The notes under the pieces are model-generated. The model was given only the letters and a program-made list of their open reading frames with translations. It made no database searches and was not told the origin of the DNA. The translations under genes and the position numbers were made by a program. Below are positions 41,217 through 54,695 of a stretch of DNA of 64,000 bases, piece after piece. Source of the stretch: Mastigamoeba balamuthi (Eukaryota; Evosea; Mastigamoebida; Mastigamoebidae); NCBI GenBank assembly GCA_902651635.1, contig CACRSC010000018.1, positions 429,019-493,018 of the forward strand, read 5' to 3'. Within the stretch, counting starts at the first letter, position 1, and the number at the start of each line of letters is the position of its first letter.

Positions 41217-44200
41217 ATGGCGGTGGCAAGCGCGTGGTCCGACTCGGATCTCGCCAGCACCGCCGACGAGGACAACGAGTGGCTCAGCACCCGCGTACGG
41301 CCTCGCGCGCGCCGCCAGCGCTCCCCCCCACGCGACCGCTCCCTCCCGTTTCCTGTTTCTTTAATTGCGATTGAATCCCTAAAAACGGTTTATTGTATGA
41401 CCGACGGCGGCGCTCGCGTGCGGCCCGCACACCCCGCGCAGGAGGAGGCGATGCTCTTCAACGAGGCGCTGGTCGCGAAGAAGTTCCTCGACCTCTCGGA
41501 CTCGGACCAGCTCTACCCCGAGACGTTCCACGCGTACCTCGACGGCTCGCACGCCGACACGGTGCGCCTCGGGCCCACGGCTCCAGCGCTCCTGCGGGGG
41601 CGGGGGTGACGTGCCCCTGCCAACACGAGCTAACCGCACCCCCCTCCCCCCCCCCGCGCCCGCCCCTCGACAGAAGGGGGACAAAGACCATGGCGACAAG
41701 GAGTCGGTCGACGCCCTGCAGCGCTGGCACTCGGATCTCGTCAAGATCACCTCGTGCGCAGCTCCACAGCTGTTTTTCCACCGTCGCCGCCGCGTCTGTG
41801 TGTCGAAATACACCAGTTGATTCGCGACGGCGAAACGAACCAGAGGAGGGGGGGGTTTCGACATCCCGGGTGGCCTTCTTTGCTGCCCCCCCTCCTCTCC
41901 CCCGCCGCTCCCGTACTATCTCTGGTGCGCGCACGTGCGCTGACACACAGCCGCTCGCTGCAGGACGCACGCAGGGCAGTCGGTCATGGCGGCGTTGCTG
42001 AGGAGGTCGTGCGTCCAGCGGCGCCTGCACCTCGCGTACCTGCGCGACTCGGAGCGCTGCCGGCAGCGCCAGTCGCGCCGCATGTCGCCGTCGGCGTCTG
42101 CCGGGCACAGCGCCGCCTCGCCCGGGCCCCTGGCCCCGCGCCTGGCGCTGCTCTCGATGTTCCCGATCGCCGAGGCGCTCCTGTCGGCCCCGGGCGTGGA
42201 CACGGCGAGGCTCATGGGCGGCCTGCTCGGCGCCCTCGAGATTGGGCTCTCGGGAGCCCAGCCTGCGAGCCTGCGGCCCGAGCCCGCGCTCGACGAGTAC
42301 GTCAGGTTCCTCCTGTCGCTGCTGCCGCGGAGCACGACGAGCGGCGCGGACAGGACGCGCGTCATCGAGGCCGCCGTCTCGATCGCGCTGCTCAGGGCCT
42401 CTCCTCTGCCTCTCGTTCTCGCTGCAGGCGCGCTGCTCGACGCCTGGAAGAGCGACAACTCGGCGCGGCTCAACCTCGGGGCGAGGCTGCGGCCGCTGGT
42501 GGCTCTCAACGCGTCACGGGACGTCACGGCGCCCGAGAGCAGGATGTACGAGGGGACACTGTCGTACAACCTGCCAGTGAACCCCCGAAAGGAAACGGCG
42601 CAGGAGGCCGCCCAGCCCGCCCCGCAGCCACCAAAGCCAGCGGCGGTCCCGCAGTCCCCCGAGTCGTCGTCGAGCAACAGTAGCTCCGGGTCTGGGTCGG
42701 AGTCGTCCGCGCCTCAGTCCCCAGAGCAGCCGCCGCCGCCGCCTCCTCCACCGCAGGAGCAGAAGCCTCAGCCACCGGCCCAACCGTCGGCGCAACAGCC
42801 GCAGCAGTACAACGGGATCGCGTGCGACGCGGCGTACATCTACATCGACAGCGAGTGCGGCGTCCTCAAGATTGGCACCGGGACCCGCGGAACCATCCAG
42901 GGCTTTGTGTACGCCCGTGCGCAAGTGCCATCCGGTGGGAGGCGGTGCATCGCGCGGGTTGGGAGCCGCCTGTTTGTTTTCGGGTCGTCGGACAACGAGA
43001 TGGTGGCGCACGAGCGCCTCCGCTTCTTCAGGATGCGTGTGCTGTCGTTGCCCGGCTTTACCGCAGCGGAAGACGTCACGCTCCAGGTACCGGAGCCCTC
43101 TGTCGGCCAGGAGAATGTGTCGAAGGGCGCCTCTCTGTGCTGTGACGGTCGCTTCCTGTACTTCGTGGTGCGCAGGGACTTCAGCTCCGGCGCCCAGCCT
43201 GCGGAAGGTCTCGTTCCGACGGTTGCCGTGTACGTGTACGACGGACTCAGCGCCGAGGCCTCTCTGCGACCTTTGCGTATCGTGGAGCTCGCGGGACCAA
43301 AGCCCCAGTCGGCTACCGCAACGGCGCCAGCAACGAAGGAAGCGGCCATCCCTGCAGCGTCGTTCGAGAGAGCGTGCTGGTACTCGACAGGCCACCAGAT
43401 CTCGGCACTCTACGCCGTCTCCGATGGGGAGTACCAGGCTCGCGTGTTCTCTCTCGTCGGTGGTGCGCACGTTACGGACGTTACTCTGCACGGAGAGCCG
43501 TATGGGCCGAATACGTGCTACGACTACGAGACCGACATCATCTGGAACCACTCGCCGTCAGACCAGAAAGCTGGGTGGTGGCGTAACAGCGGTCCTCGGC
43601 CGGCGCACACAGGCCCTGAAGACAGGCAGCACCCGCCGCCTTTTGCACCGCTCACTGCAGAGCCATGGTCACCTAGCCCTGAACTCCCGTTGCCGGATTT
43701 GGTGACCCCGTCGGAGGCAGCCCTGACGATTCTCGGGCAGCTGCAGAGAATCGCCAGGCAGATCGTACTGCAGGAGTCGGGCGACGTCCCGGACGAAGAG
43801 AAGCTCATTGTCGACCCGTCTCCAGAGCTTTTCGACGAGCTGTCGTCTCTGCTGCACCGCGCCATCACGGAGTACGCCAAGGGACCAGACCCTGCTCTGC
43901 CCCCATCCCAGCAGCCGTTGCCGCTGTTCATCTGCTCGGTCTGTCTCTCGGTTCTCTCGGCCAACATGTCGCGGCTTGTCGAAAGCCCGCCGACTACGAA
44001 GCTCGATCGCTGGGAGTCCGCTTTCGCATCCGTTCGCAGCGCCCTTTTCTCGCTAAGCGGCGGAGTGTGGTCGGAGAAGCCAGCGGAATCGGTTCGCTTC
44101 CAGGCGGCGAGCATCCTGTCCTCTGGTCTACACCTTTTCTTCCCCAAGCTGGACGACCGTGCGGATCTCCTGCGCAGGCTGTTGTCGGTGCGCGAGTCGT

Positions 44201-47200
44201 CGGAACTGCTCGAGTACGTCCTGTTGGAGCTGTGCGCCTCGCCGTACGACGCGTGCCCAATGATCATCTCGAGGCCCGAGCTTCTCTCGGCGTTGATCGA
44301 CTACGCCGCCACGGTCCCTCCGGGATACGAAGGCGCCCCGCTTTTTGTGCCGGCGCACAGGCTTCTACTCGTTCTCCAGCGCACTCTGCTGCACGAATCG
44401 TCCTCTCGCCTGACGGACCAGGCGGCCTCGTACATCTCGCAGGTTGCACGGAGGTGCACGAGCATTGTTTCCGCGGCCGTTAAGCCGGAGGATATGCAGA
44501 ACACACTGGTGGGTACTGTGCTTCCGGCACTAGCCTCTGCCCTGCTCCGCAGACCCCAAACCGTTTCTGCACCCGAGACCCGTGCATCGCTGTTTTCCGT
44601 TTCCCAAGCCCTCCAGCGTGCCTGTGCAACCAGCCAGGCAGCCAAGGCCACGGACTCGGCGTATGTTGCCTCGTGCGGTGCCGTTGCTGAGGGCAAGGAA
44701 TCGCGTGCCACTCCGTCGTCTGTCGTCGTCGAGTCCTCGCACCCATATGGAGCCGATGCCACGCGCAGAACTGTCATCTTCCCGGGATCGAGATCGCTCT
44801 CTCTCCGTTTCAGCAGCAGGTGCAACACCGCGAGTGCTGCAGACTCGCTGTTGATCTTCAACTCGAACGGAGAGCCGGTGCTCAACTCCGAGAACGGCAA
44901 CACTCCGTACTTCAGTGGAGGGTCCTTCCCCAAGCACCCACTTGTCGTCCAAGGAGACTCGGTGAGCTTCATGTTTTCTGTGGGCAACAGCGTGCGGGGG
45001 CGCAGTGGAGGTGCCTCCGGTTCGCGGCCGTCGACAGAGCGTTGGGGGTTCCGCGTGGCCGTCTCGCCTGCAGCGTCGCCATCAGATGCAGGAAAGAAGA
45101 AGCAGCCAAGCACTGCGCCGGGAACTGTCGAAGCTCCCTCGTACTGGCTTGCGGACGTCGCTGTTCTCGTTGCCTCGCTGTGCGCGCACTCCGCGGCGGC
45201 GGCTGCGGCACCCTCTCAGGCGACGGTGTCAGAGCTGCCATCCCTCAAGCTGCCAACGGACGCGTCGGACCTGCTCAGCGGCGGTGTTGTTCCGGACAGC
45301 GAGACAGAGCGGCTCTCGGGCACCCTAGCGATGGAAATCGCCTGTTCTTCGTCGTCGCCCGACTCACGTGGAGCTCGCTGCTTCGCGTGGATCCGCTCGC
45401 TAATGCCGGCGCACGTGAGATCACAGCCACGAAGTGCCCTGGCAGACAACGCCGAGAGGCACGTCGTTGCCGCGCTGTTGCACCACGCCGGGCTCGCTGC
45501 CGACATGGAGCGTGCTGGGTGGTTCGCCAACCCTACCGCGCAGCCCGAGGGCGAGACGGTTGCCAAGATCGCCAAGGTCGCCCGAAAGGTGGGACAGGTG
45601 ATGACGTGGGCTGCGTGCGCCACTCAGGTCGAGAGGGAGTGGGCGCAGCTGGTCGAGGACGGCGGGGGCAACGAGCAGGATTTCCTCAGCCGCTTCATGC
45701 AGTCGGAGCAGTCCCTGCGCGATACTTGCGAGATGCGCCAGGTCGACTACGACGACATGGACGAGTACGGCACCGCCAAGCGCCTCTGGGCTGCACTCCA
45801 GCACGACGTCCTCGTACACGGCAACACGCGCGACGCGGTTATGACAGACGCCGCTTCTCAGGCGGAAGCCAACACCTCGAAGCTCCACAAACCCGCTCTC
45901 GAGGCGCTGACCGAGCGGGCGCTGTTCCTTCTCAAGGTCTGCCCGACGACGCCGCCACCACCGCCGGTACAGCTGCAGCCCAGGCGCCTGCAGTTAACCA
46001 GGTCCGATGTTGGAGTGAAGCCGGCGATGTCACCGCCGACGCTGGTGCTGTCATCACCTTTCCTACAGCCGACGCAGCAGCCGCACCACCACTCAGCCGA
46101 GTTCCATGCCGTGCCTCTCAAGCGAGCGACGACGCTCGATCTCGCGTCGCAGGCTCCGTCTTCTTCCGATGCTCGTCCAGATCAGTCCGACGCAGGTCCG
46201 TTCCCCCCTCCCAACTTCAACGGCAACTAAGTCATCTGTTTGTACAGAATTCGCACAGCCTGCCTCTGGCGCACCCTCGGCACAGCCGGATGGTCCCGCG
46301 GCCAAAAGGCAGCGCACGGAGCGCACTGAGAGGGCCAGAAGCCCCGTCGAAAGCCGTGCGGAGGAGCTGAGCAACTGGCTCAAGTCCTATAAGGGATGGC
46401 GGCGCTGGCAGGACCGCAGCGACCGCGTTGACCCGGCGGAGGCGCGCAAGGCCGCGCTCTCTGCCGCTCTGCGCTCGTGCATGTCGTTCCTGCGCTGCCA
46501 GAAGGTGTGCCCGACGGACCTCGCCGCTCTTGCCGACCGGCAGTGCGCACGGGCCTCCGACCGCGCCGTGGCTCTTGAGCAGTTTGTCGCCCTGCTGTCT
46601 CTCCCGGTTCCCGAAATCAGCGTGATCTCGAGGCACCAACTGCTGACAGCGCTCGCCATCGTCTGCAAGCCCAGCATGCACTACGGCGCCGACGTGCCCC
46701 TGGCCCCGCTGGGTCTGAAAAAGCGCCTGGCACGTGCGTTCTCGGACCTCTGGACGCGCGCCGTTTCCATCGCGAAGGACGCGGGAGCGGACCCGACGTC
46801 TCGCCTGATGTCCCTCCGGGTGTTTGTCTCGGCTCTGCTGCCGCGCGACGTCAGCGAGCTTATCGAGCTGCGCAGCGTGCTCTCGTTCCTCTCGGGCCTC
46901 TCCTGCGCCGCTCTGTCGACCGAAGCGGGAGACAAGCGCATGGGAGTTGCGGCACTCGCGGCGTTCTGCGCGTTGGCTTCGAAGAGCTCTCAGCACCCGC
47001 AGACCGTCTCGTGCGCTGTCGCGGCGGCGTGCGACATTGTGCGCAAGACCGGACCCAATCCCGCGTTCGAGGCCCTCAGCGTTCTGTCGCTCCTCATCAA
47101 CGAGTCGCCGTCGGCCCTTGCAGCGCTCTCGAGGCCAGAGAACGCGGGCAGCATTCTGTCGGTTGTCTCCATGGCGGATTCCACCCCTCCGCGCGTGTCC

Positions 47201-50200
47201 CTGCTTGCCCTCAAGCTCGCGAGAAGCGTTGCTGCTGTTGCGCTCTCGGGCCAGGGCGCCTCTGTGGAGGGCTTCTTCACGTCGTTGCTCGCCACGATCG
47301 GGCGCTGCGTGCGCGTTCCTGTTGTGGAGCCCGCAGACCACGCGATGGAGGATGAGTCCGCTGCACAGAGCAAGGCGAAGGACGCACAGGCCCCCGAGGC
47401 GAAGAAGGCCCGTCTGGCAGACTCTGTCGTCGGAGACGAGGAGATGGCGAGGCAGTGCAACCTGTACCTCGTCCACTGGCCGGCTTTCGCTCCCCTACGC
47501 ATGCTAAGCGACCTGATCAGCGCTGTCGCTGGATCCGAGTTCCTGCTCGAGAAGTTCAGTCTCCAGACGTCAGTCTCTGGCAGCAGCACGACTCGCAGGC
47601 AGGTCTGCGAGCTCCTCGCCAAGATCCTTCTCGAGAGGACCAAGTGCTGCCCTCAGCTGCTGCGCACGGCCCCGCGGAGCGAGTGCGAGCGCGCGGCTCT
47701 GATGATAATCCAGCACGGTGGCTGCGCGCTTCTCGCCTACGCCTCGGACGAGAACAAGGACGCAGCAGAAGTTCCCGGCGCCGCTGTAGTGGAGCGTAGC
47801 TTCACCATCGGGTCGCGCCCTCGCAGCCACGCTGGCTTTGTTCTCGCATCAGAGGGTGTCGCCCTCGCCAGAATACTGCTGCAGGACAAGCGGTGCTGCG
47901 ACAGGGCGAGAATCGCTCTGGAGTCCGCCATGACGATGACCTCGTCAGAGATGACAGACGTCCTGCTCGGCTCTCTGCAGGTCGCGGGGTCGTTCGACGA
48001 GCCGCTTAGGTCGGGCGGCCGCGTGGTCGTGCGCTCGTCGCTGAGCGCCGACGTGCGGGAGGGCGTTGTGTCGGAGTACTCGTGGGGAGCGGATAGCGCG
48101 CAGGTCTCGATGCCGGACTCGACGCCGTCTTCGTCGTCGACCCAGCAGCGCTTCTCGTCGTCGTCCCTGCTGCCGCTGCCGGAGCTGCCCTTCTGCATGG
48201 ACGCGCAGTTCGCTCTGACGCGCAAGTCGGCCGAGGCGCTGCTCAGGCTCGTCGTCGAGAGCAGTGCTGACCCCGACGTCACCTACGCTGCTGTAAAGTC
48301 CCTCCGCGAGGCGGTTAAGAGCTCTGCGTCTGCCCGCTCGATTATTCTCGCGTGCGGCGGCGGGTCCGAGCTGATCGCGCGACTGCTCGCCCTGTCGTCG
48401 TCGCCGCTGTCGCCGGGGCCCGCTGGCGGGGAGTCTGGGGCGCTGACGTACACGCAACTCCAGAGGAGGCCCACCGAGGACCTCGAGCGCGCGCTGACCT
48501 ACATAGGCGCGAGGCTCTGGGAACTGCCATCGCCGCTCGAGACCTCAAAGATGAAGACCATGGCGGATGTGCTCCCACACCAGCGGCAGGCGTCCAAGGC
48601 GGAGTTGCTCCCGACGCGCCTCAACGGTGGCCGTCTGATCGGTGTCCTCTTCCGCTCGCCGTCGGCCCTCGTCTGCGAGTTCTTCGGGTCGGCGTCGCGC
48701 AGCGGCCGCGGGTCCTCCTCCGAGCCCCCAGAGGCCTTCATCGTCGGGGACTGCGGCATCGACTCCAACGCAGTCAGCGAGTACGCTGCTCTGCCGTGAT
48801 GGCCCGCGAGACACTTACCCGTATGTTTGCTTGCCCAGGTACTACTTCGAGCTGACAATCGAGAACACGCCCGAGGGAAGCTCGACGGTCAGCATTGGCT
48901 TCTGCGCCGAGGGCCAGACAGGGTGGAACCCGGGACCTGGGGGATCCCGCACGTGGCGCCTGCAGAGCACGGGAAAGACGTCGGCTGTCAGCCCGGCCAA
49001 CAGCAGCGAGCGCCCCGAGCAGACGGACTACTGTCGCTCGTGGTGTGCGCGCGGCGCCACCATCGGAGCGCTATGGGCAACGAGGTCCCGCACGCTCACG
49101 TTCACCAGGGACGGCAAGGCGCTCGGCGTAGCGTTCAGGGACGTCCGAGCGCCGTCGGGGTCGCGCCTCGTCCCCGCCATCAGCATCTGCCGCGGCGTCC
49201 GCGTGCGCGTCAACTTCGGCGCAACCCCCTTCCGCTACCAGGCGCGCGCCGGGGACTCGGCGTCGCCCGAGGACGAGGCCCGCGCGATTGAGAAGGAACG
49301 GCGCGAGGAGGCCGAGCGCAGGTGGCACGAGTACGAGGAGAGGGCGGCCGCCCGCGTGGCAGCCGCGCAGCCGATTGTCGGCATGGGCTACCCGCTGCAG
49401 CGCGCGCTCTACGCCCTGGGCCGCACAGGGAACACCGCAACCGAGGCGGCGGCCCTGTGGCTCATCGAGCACGACGCAAGCCTCAGCGACGCCGACGTAC
49501 AGGCGTTCACGGAGGAGGAGAGGCGCAGGGAGGCTGAGCTGCGCCCCAAGGCGCCCGCGGAAGCGGCGGCGGCAGCCAAACCCGACGAAGCAGCAGCGTC
49601 CCAGGCAGCGCCGCAGCCGGCAGCGGCGGCCGCGCCAGCGCCGATCAAGTTCGCGCCCGACGGGAGCTCGAGGTACGTGCTCGAGGACGCGCTGAGCTTC
49701 TCGGAGGAGCAGGGGCAGGAGCAGTCGCCGCAGCAGCACCAGCGCCAGGTTGTCAGCAGCTGGTGGGAGGAGGAGGGCGTGCCCGAGCTGCGCAGGTTCA
49801 TGGAGCACGACGGCTTCAGCGTGCACGAGGTCGACGACCACGTCATGCAGCTCCGCGAGGCGCTGCGTGGCGGCAGCGAGGCGGACGCGCGGTCGATCCT
49901 GCAGGCCATCATGCCGGGTAACGCGGGACTCGCGCTTCTCGAGAGGCTGCACGACGCGTCCAACGCATCCACGGTGCCGTTTGTGACGTCCAACACCGTC
50001 CGGGCCGGCGACTGGGTCTCGCTGAGCGCCACCGCTCTGGAGGAGAAGCGCAGGCCCGCGGGGTGGACTCCCCCGGACCGCAAGTACGTCGGCAAGCGCG
50101 GTGTTGTGCGCCGCGTTGAAAGGAGCGGAGTGCCGTCGGCTCTCGTAGTGACCACCGACGACTCGAGCGCTGTTGTCGGCGAGTACTGGGCGCCCCTCTC

Positions 50201-53200
50201 GTTCCTCGAGCCCGTGCCCGTTCCCTCGCAGTGGAAGCCCTTCCTCCCCACGACGCAGCAGGCCGCAGTGCAGCTCCGTACGATCCGCCGTTCCCACAGG
50301 TTCTCCGAACGTCTCTCACGCGTTGTCATTTTTTGTTTGCGCTGTGCCGCAGTGACTCTGTCGCAGGAGGTGCTCTTCAGGAGGCACGCTGGAATGCTCG
50401 CTCTGGAGCTCGCGAGCGACAATGCACTGCCGATCGACCTGCTGATGAGCCCCGGGGGCAGCAGCGTGGGCATCGACGACGTGCTGCACCTCGTCGGCGA
50501 GCAGCAGCGCACATCGGGTGCCGATTCGCGCGACGCTGTGCGCAAGCTGTCGCTGCGCCTCAAGGCCGCCGTCTGTGCCAACGAGCAGACCTCGCTGGTG
50601 CTCGCCGAGAAGGCCGCCGCGCTCCTGCGCGAGTCTTCTTCGTTCGCAGCGTCGGCGACTGTCGTGGCCTGCGAGCCTGGCTCCGAGGCCACACATATCA
50701 GCGCCCCGGGCGCCTGCAGGATCGCTGTGCTGTTCGACCGGCAGAACGCCAGCAGCGGCGGGAACTCGTCTGGCAACGCCGGGTCCGTGTCGTTTTACGA
50801 GGACGAGCAGTGCTCGCGCCTGCTGCGCCACTCGGGGAGCGAGCGCGACGACGGGCTCGTGTCGCTGTGTCCCGTGACTGCACCCGGCCCCGACGTGTGG
50901 GTCCGCACAGAGGGCCGCTCGTACCGCGTCACCGCCGCCCCCGTGGGCCCCACGCAGGACGTCGCGCTCTGGCTGTGCTCGCAGATCCTCTGCTGCCCGA
51001 TCACCCCGGACGCCCTGCGGCTGCTCTACGACGCGCTGGCCGACTACGTCTATGCGGCCCCTGCGCCAACGCGCGGCCGCGAGGCGTGCCTGCGGCTGAT
51101 CACGAAGGCGCTGAGGCGCGCCGAGAGGGAGCCCGAGACGCTCGGCAAGCACGCGGGGCTGCGGCTCGACAGGCTCGCGGGGCTCGGCGACGAGGCGGCG
51201 GCGCTGTACGAGTCGGAGAGGCGCCGCAAGGTCAAGTACAACTCGACGCAGCTGCAGGCGCTCGTCGGCGTGGCGCTGGCGGCGCACGACGCCATCGTGG
51301 CGATCCTGCCCGACAGCGACGACCTACGCATCGCCGCCGAGATCGCCGACGCCCTTACGTCCTCCTCGGGGCCGTCGTCAGAGGCTCCCAAGCCGCCAGA
51401 GGGCCCCGGGGCAGCGCCCTCCGCTCTGGGAGCGATGCTGGCCAACGCGCTGGTGTCCGCCGTCGCCAAGGCCGACAACAACGCGGCCTCACCCGCAGAG
51501 AAGGAGAAGCCTGCAGCAGAGAGCGCCGGCAGCGAGGATGAGGAGAGCTCTAGCGATGCGGAGGGCGCCAGCGCGGGCGAGGAGGCGGGAGAGGAGGAGG
51601 AGAGCCCGTCGTCGCAGCACGCAGGTGTCCCGGAAGCAGCAGCAGCCGCCGCCGGCGCCGAGCCGGGCGAGGTGGACGCGGACATGGACGAGATGGCCCT
51701 TGCCATCGCCATGTCGCTCGCCGAGGCCGCTTCCAACGCCAAGGCCGACCAGCAGCAACAACAGCAGCAACAGCAGGACTCGCCCAATCCAGCGGCGACG
51801 GAGCCAGCGAAGGAGCAGGCAGCTCCGGGCGAGGAGAAGCGCGCCGAGGAGCCACCCAAGGACCAGCAGAAGAGCGGCGAGGGGGCCGCTGCGGCTGAGG
51901 GGCAGAAGGAGAAGAAGGGCGGCGGCGACGACGTTGCGGCCATGCAGGTCGACAAGGAGGCGCCGCCCGAGAAGCCCGTCAGGGACGAGGACCAGCGGCG
52001 CAGGTCCCCGCTGGGCGACCTCGCCACCAAGCAGTGGTTCCGCGAGGTCGTCGAGTTTGCCCGCCTCGCGCGGTTCCTGCGCTCCAACGGCGGCAGCGCC
52101 AAGTCCGAGCAGCCGGCGTCGCCCGACGCGGCACCGATGGAGCTCGACGCGAGCCACGAGGGCCAGAGCGCCGAGGAGGCCGCGCAGGCGTCGCCGCTGC
52201 TGCGCGGGGTCTTCGCCAAGGCCGTGGAGAGCGCGGCCAAGTCGTGCGCGCTGAGCTCGCGCATCGTGGTCGTGCAGAGCGTCGTGCTGGTGCCGCGCGA
52301 CAAGGCCCCGCAGGTCGCCGAGGCCCTCAAGGCCGCCGTGCGCGAGATCGCGCTGCCCCGCCCGCGCGCGGAGCCCGTCGTGATGCCCGTCGACGAGGCC
52401 ACCGGGCAGACCGTGGGCACCGCGTTCATCGAGTTCGCCAGCGGCTCCAAGGCCGCGGCGGTGGCCGCGCGGCTCGGCGACTCGCGGGCGGCCAACACGC
52501 AGTGCGCGGCCGCCGGGTCGACGCTGCGCTGCGCTGTGCTCTCGTCGCTGTCGGACAAGGCCGTCGGCGAGCTCTTCGCCTCTGCGCGCAGGGAGAGCGG
52601 CGCCGGGCCCGTCGTGACGCTCGAGGACGTCATGGCCGTGCGCGCGTGCGCCGCCGAGGACGAGCGCCTGGTCGCGCGGGTGGACGAGGCCTACGCGGAG
52701 GAGGACGTGCCGTCCCCGGCCGAGTACCCGCTCGACATGCTCGAGCCGCCGTCGCTGCGCCCGCGCCTCGCGCTCCTCAAGCAGCTCAACTCGTACGCCC
52801 CCGACGTCCTGCCGCTATCGGACCTGGCCGCGGGCTGCTGCGCCTGCAGCAGCAGCGGCTGCCTCGGGGGCTGCGAGGCCGGCGAGGAGGCCGACGAGGA
52901 GGGCCGCGGCGGCGACGGCGACTACGGCGGCCTCGCGTGGGCTGTGCGCGCGTGCAGGTCGATGCTCTTCCACAACACCAAGCTCGCCTTCTCCCACGAC
53001 GTCTTCGACAAGACCGCCTCGGGAGCCCCGGCGCCCGTCGTCAACCTCGAGCGCCTGCGCCTCGCCGAGCGCAGGACCAAGCCCAGTGCGCCTCCCCGCC
53101 GGGTTCCCGGTTCTCGTGGCGGTTCTGACGGCAACACTCCCCCTCCCTGCAGACTTTGATCCGTCGCTGCTGCAGAACTCGCTGTTTGGGAGCGCGTGGA

Positions 53201-54420
53201 AGCAGCTGCAGTACGTGCCGGCGTGGCAGCTGCGCAGGCGCAAGCCGGCGGGGGCTGGCGAGCCGCACTGCAGCATCAAGGTGCTCTTCCGCGGGGAGAA
53301 CGTCGAGGGCGAGGGCGGGCCGTACCGCCAGCTGTTCACCGAGGTGGCCAAGGAGCTGCAGGGCCCCGCGGCGTCGAGCCCGCTGTTCGTGCCGTGCCCC
53401 AACGCGCAGACCAAGCAGGGCAACAACAGGGACAAGTACATGCCGCGGCCCGCATTCGGGTCGCCGCACCAGCTCGAGCTCTACCGCTTCGTGGGGCGCC
53501 TGATGGGCGTCGCCATGCGGACGGGCGTCTACCTCGCGCTGAACCTGCCGGCCATCGTCTGGAAGCTCGTCGTCGGCGCCGAGGCCCCGACGCTGGCGGA
53601 CCTCCGCGACGTCGACGAGTGCTTCTGGGGCCACGTCGAGTACGTCTCGCACTGCGACCGCGACGCGCTCGAGGGCCCCGCGCGCCGCATCTTCGAGCGC
53701 ATGTGCACGACGCTGAGCGACAAGTCGCCGTGCGAGCTCGTGCCCGGCGGCGCCGACCGCGAGGTCACGTACGAGAACCGCGCCGAGTACGTGCGGCTCG
53801 TGGAGCTCGCGCGCCTCAACGAGTGCTCGCGCCAGGCGGCGGCCATGCGCCACGGCCTCGTCGAGATCGTCCCCGAGGGCCTGCTGCGCGTGCTGACGTG
53901 GCGCGATGTCGAGCGCAGCGTCTGCGGGCGCGCGTTTGTCGACGTGCAGATGCTGCGCAGGCACACGGTCTACGGCGCGGGGCTCTCGCCCGACGCCCCG
54001 CACGTGCGCGCGTTCTGGGACGTGCTCGCGGAGCTCTCGCAGCAGGACCTCAGGCAGTTTGTGCGGTTCGCCTGGGCGCAGGAGCGGCTGCCCGCCGACG
54101 ACCGCGAGTACGAGCAGACGGGCACGCGGCTCATGATCAAGCCCTCGCCGCGCATCGCGGACCCCGACCGCGCGTTCCCGCGGGCCGACACGTGCTTCTT
54201 CAACCTGATGCTGCCCGAGTACTCGTCGCGCGAGGTGCTGCGCGAGAGGCTGCTGACGGCCGTGCGCTCGGACAGCGACAGCATGGACGCCGACACGCTG
54301 CACTCGCCCGGCGAGCAGGCGCGCGGCATCGGCGTCGTCGACATGCAGGGGCTCGTGTTCGACCCCGAGGGCGACGACGACGGAGAGGGCGACGACGACG
54401 ACGGCGAGGACGAGTCGTGA
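41217..54420 (+). CDS. Giant HECT E3 ubiquitin ligase with SPRY, UBA, UIM and RRM-like segments (about 4160 aa)
   Basis: Exons 41217-41294, 41442-41561, 41674-41753, 41964-46195, 46248-48780, 48839-50277, 50353-53085, 53153-54420. Order of recognisable parts: an N-terminal helical part; a beta-rich segment near 42820-43560 (YIYIDSECGVLKIGTGTRG); long armadillo-like helical stretches; a SPRY domain from about residue 2348 (YYFELTIENTPEGSS, FTRDGKALGVAF); a UBA (IVGMGYPLQRALYALGRTGN, about 2525). A classic UIM, MDEMALAIAMSLAEA, lies near 3273 in an acidic, Gln-rich region. An RRM-like piece (GTAFIEFASGSKA) lies near 3510. The C-terminal HECT has the acceptor Cys in DTCFFNLMLPEYSS at about 4086. 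A 60-residue acidic tail follows. Size recalls HECTD4 and HUWE1; SPRY plus UBA/UIM matches neither exactly. The 75-nt intron at 50278 is open in frame, so could be exonic. Confidence 0.85.
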
Positions 54421-54695
54421 TATGCGGCAGAGGGCAGAGGGGGCTCTCTCGACCCGCTTTGGGATTCTAATACAGCGAACGCCCCCCACACTTTTGCTGG
54501 TGGGGGCCATTCTCACAGGCAAAGCCAGGGCTTGTTTGTACTTCATTTTTTAAGACGCAAGGTTCCCAGCCTTGTGTTGGGGCAAAGCAGCACAAGCGCG
54601 ATTGAATACTGTTCAGATGTGGTAGTTCATTTGCTTTCATAAGCCTGGGCAGGTGGGGGCGAAAAGAGTTCTTTGGCCCTGACCTATGTGGCCGA

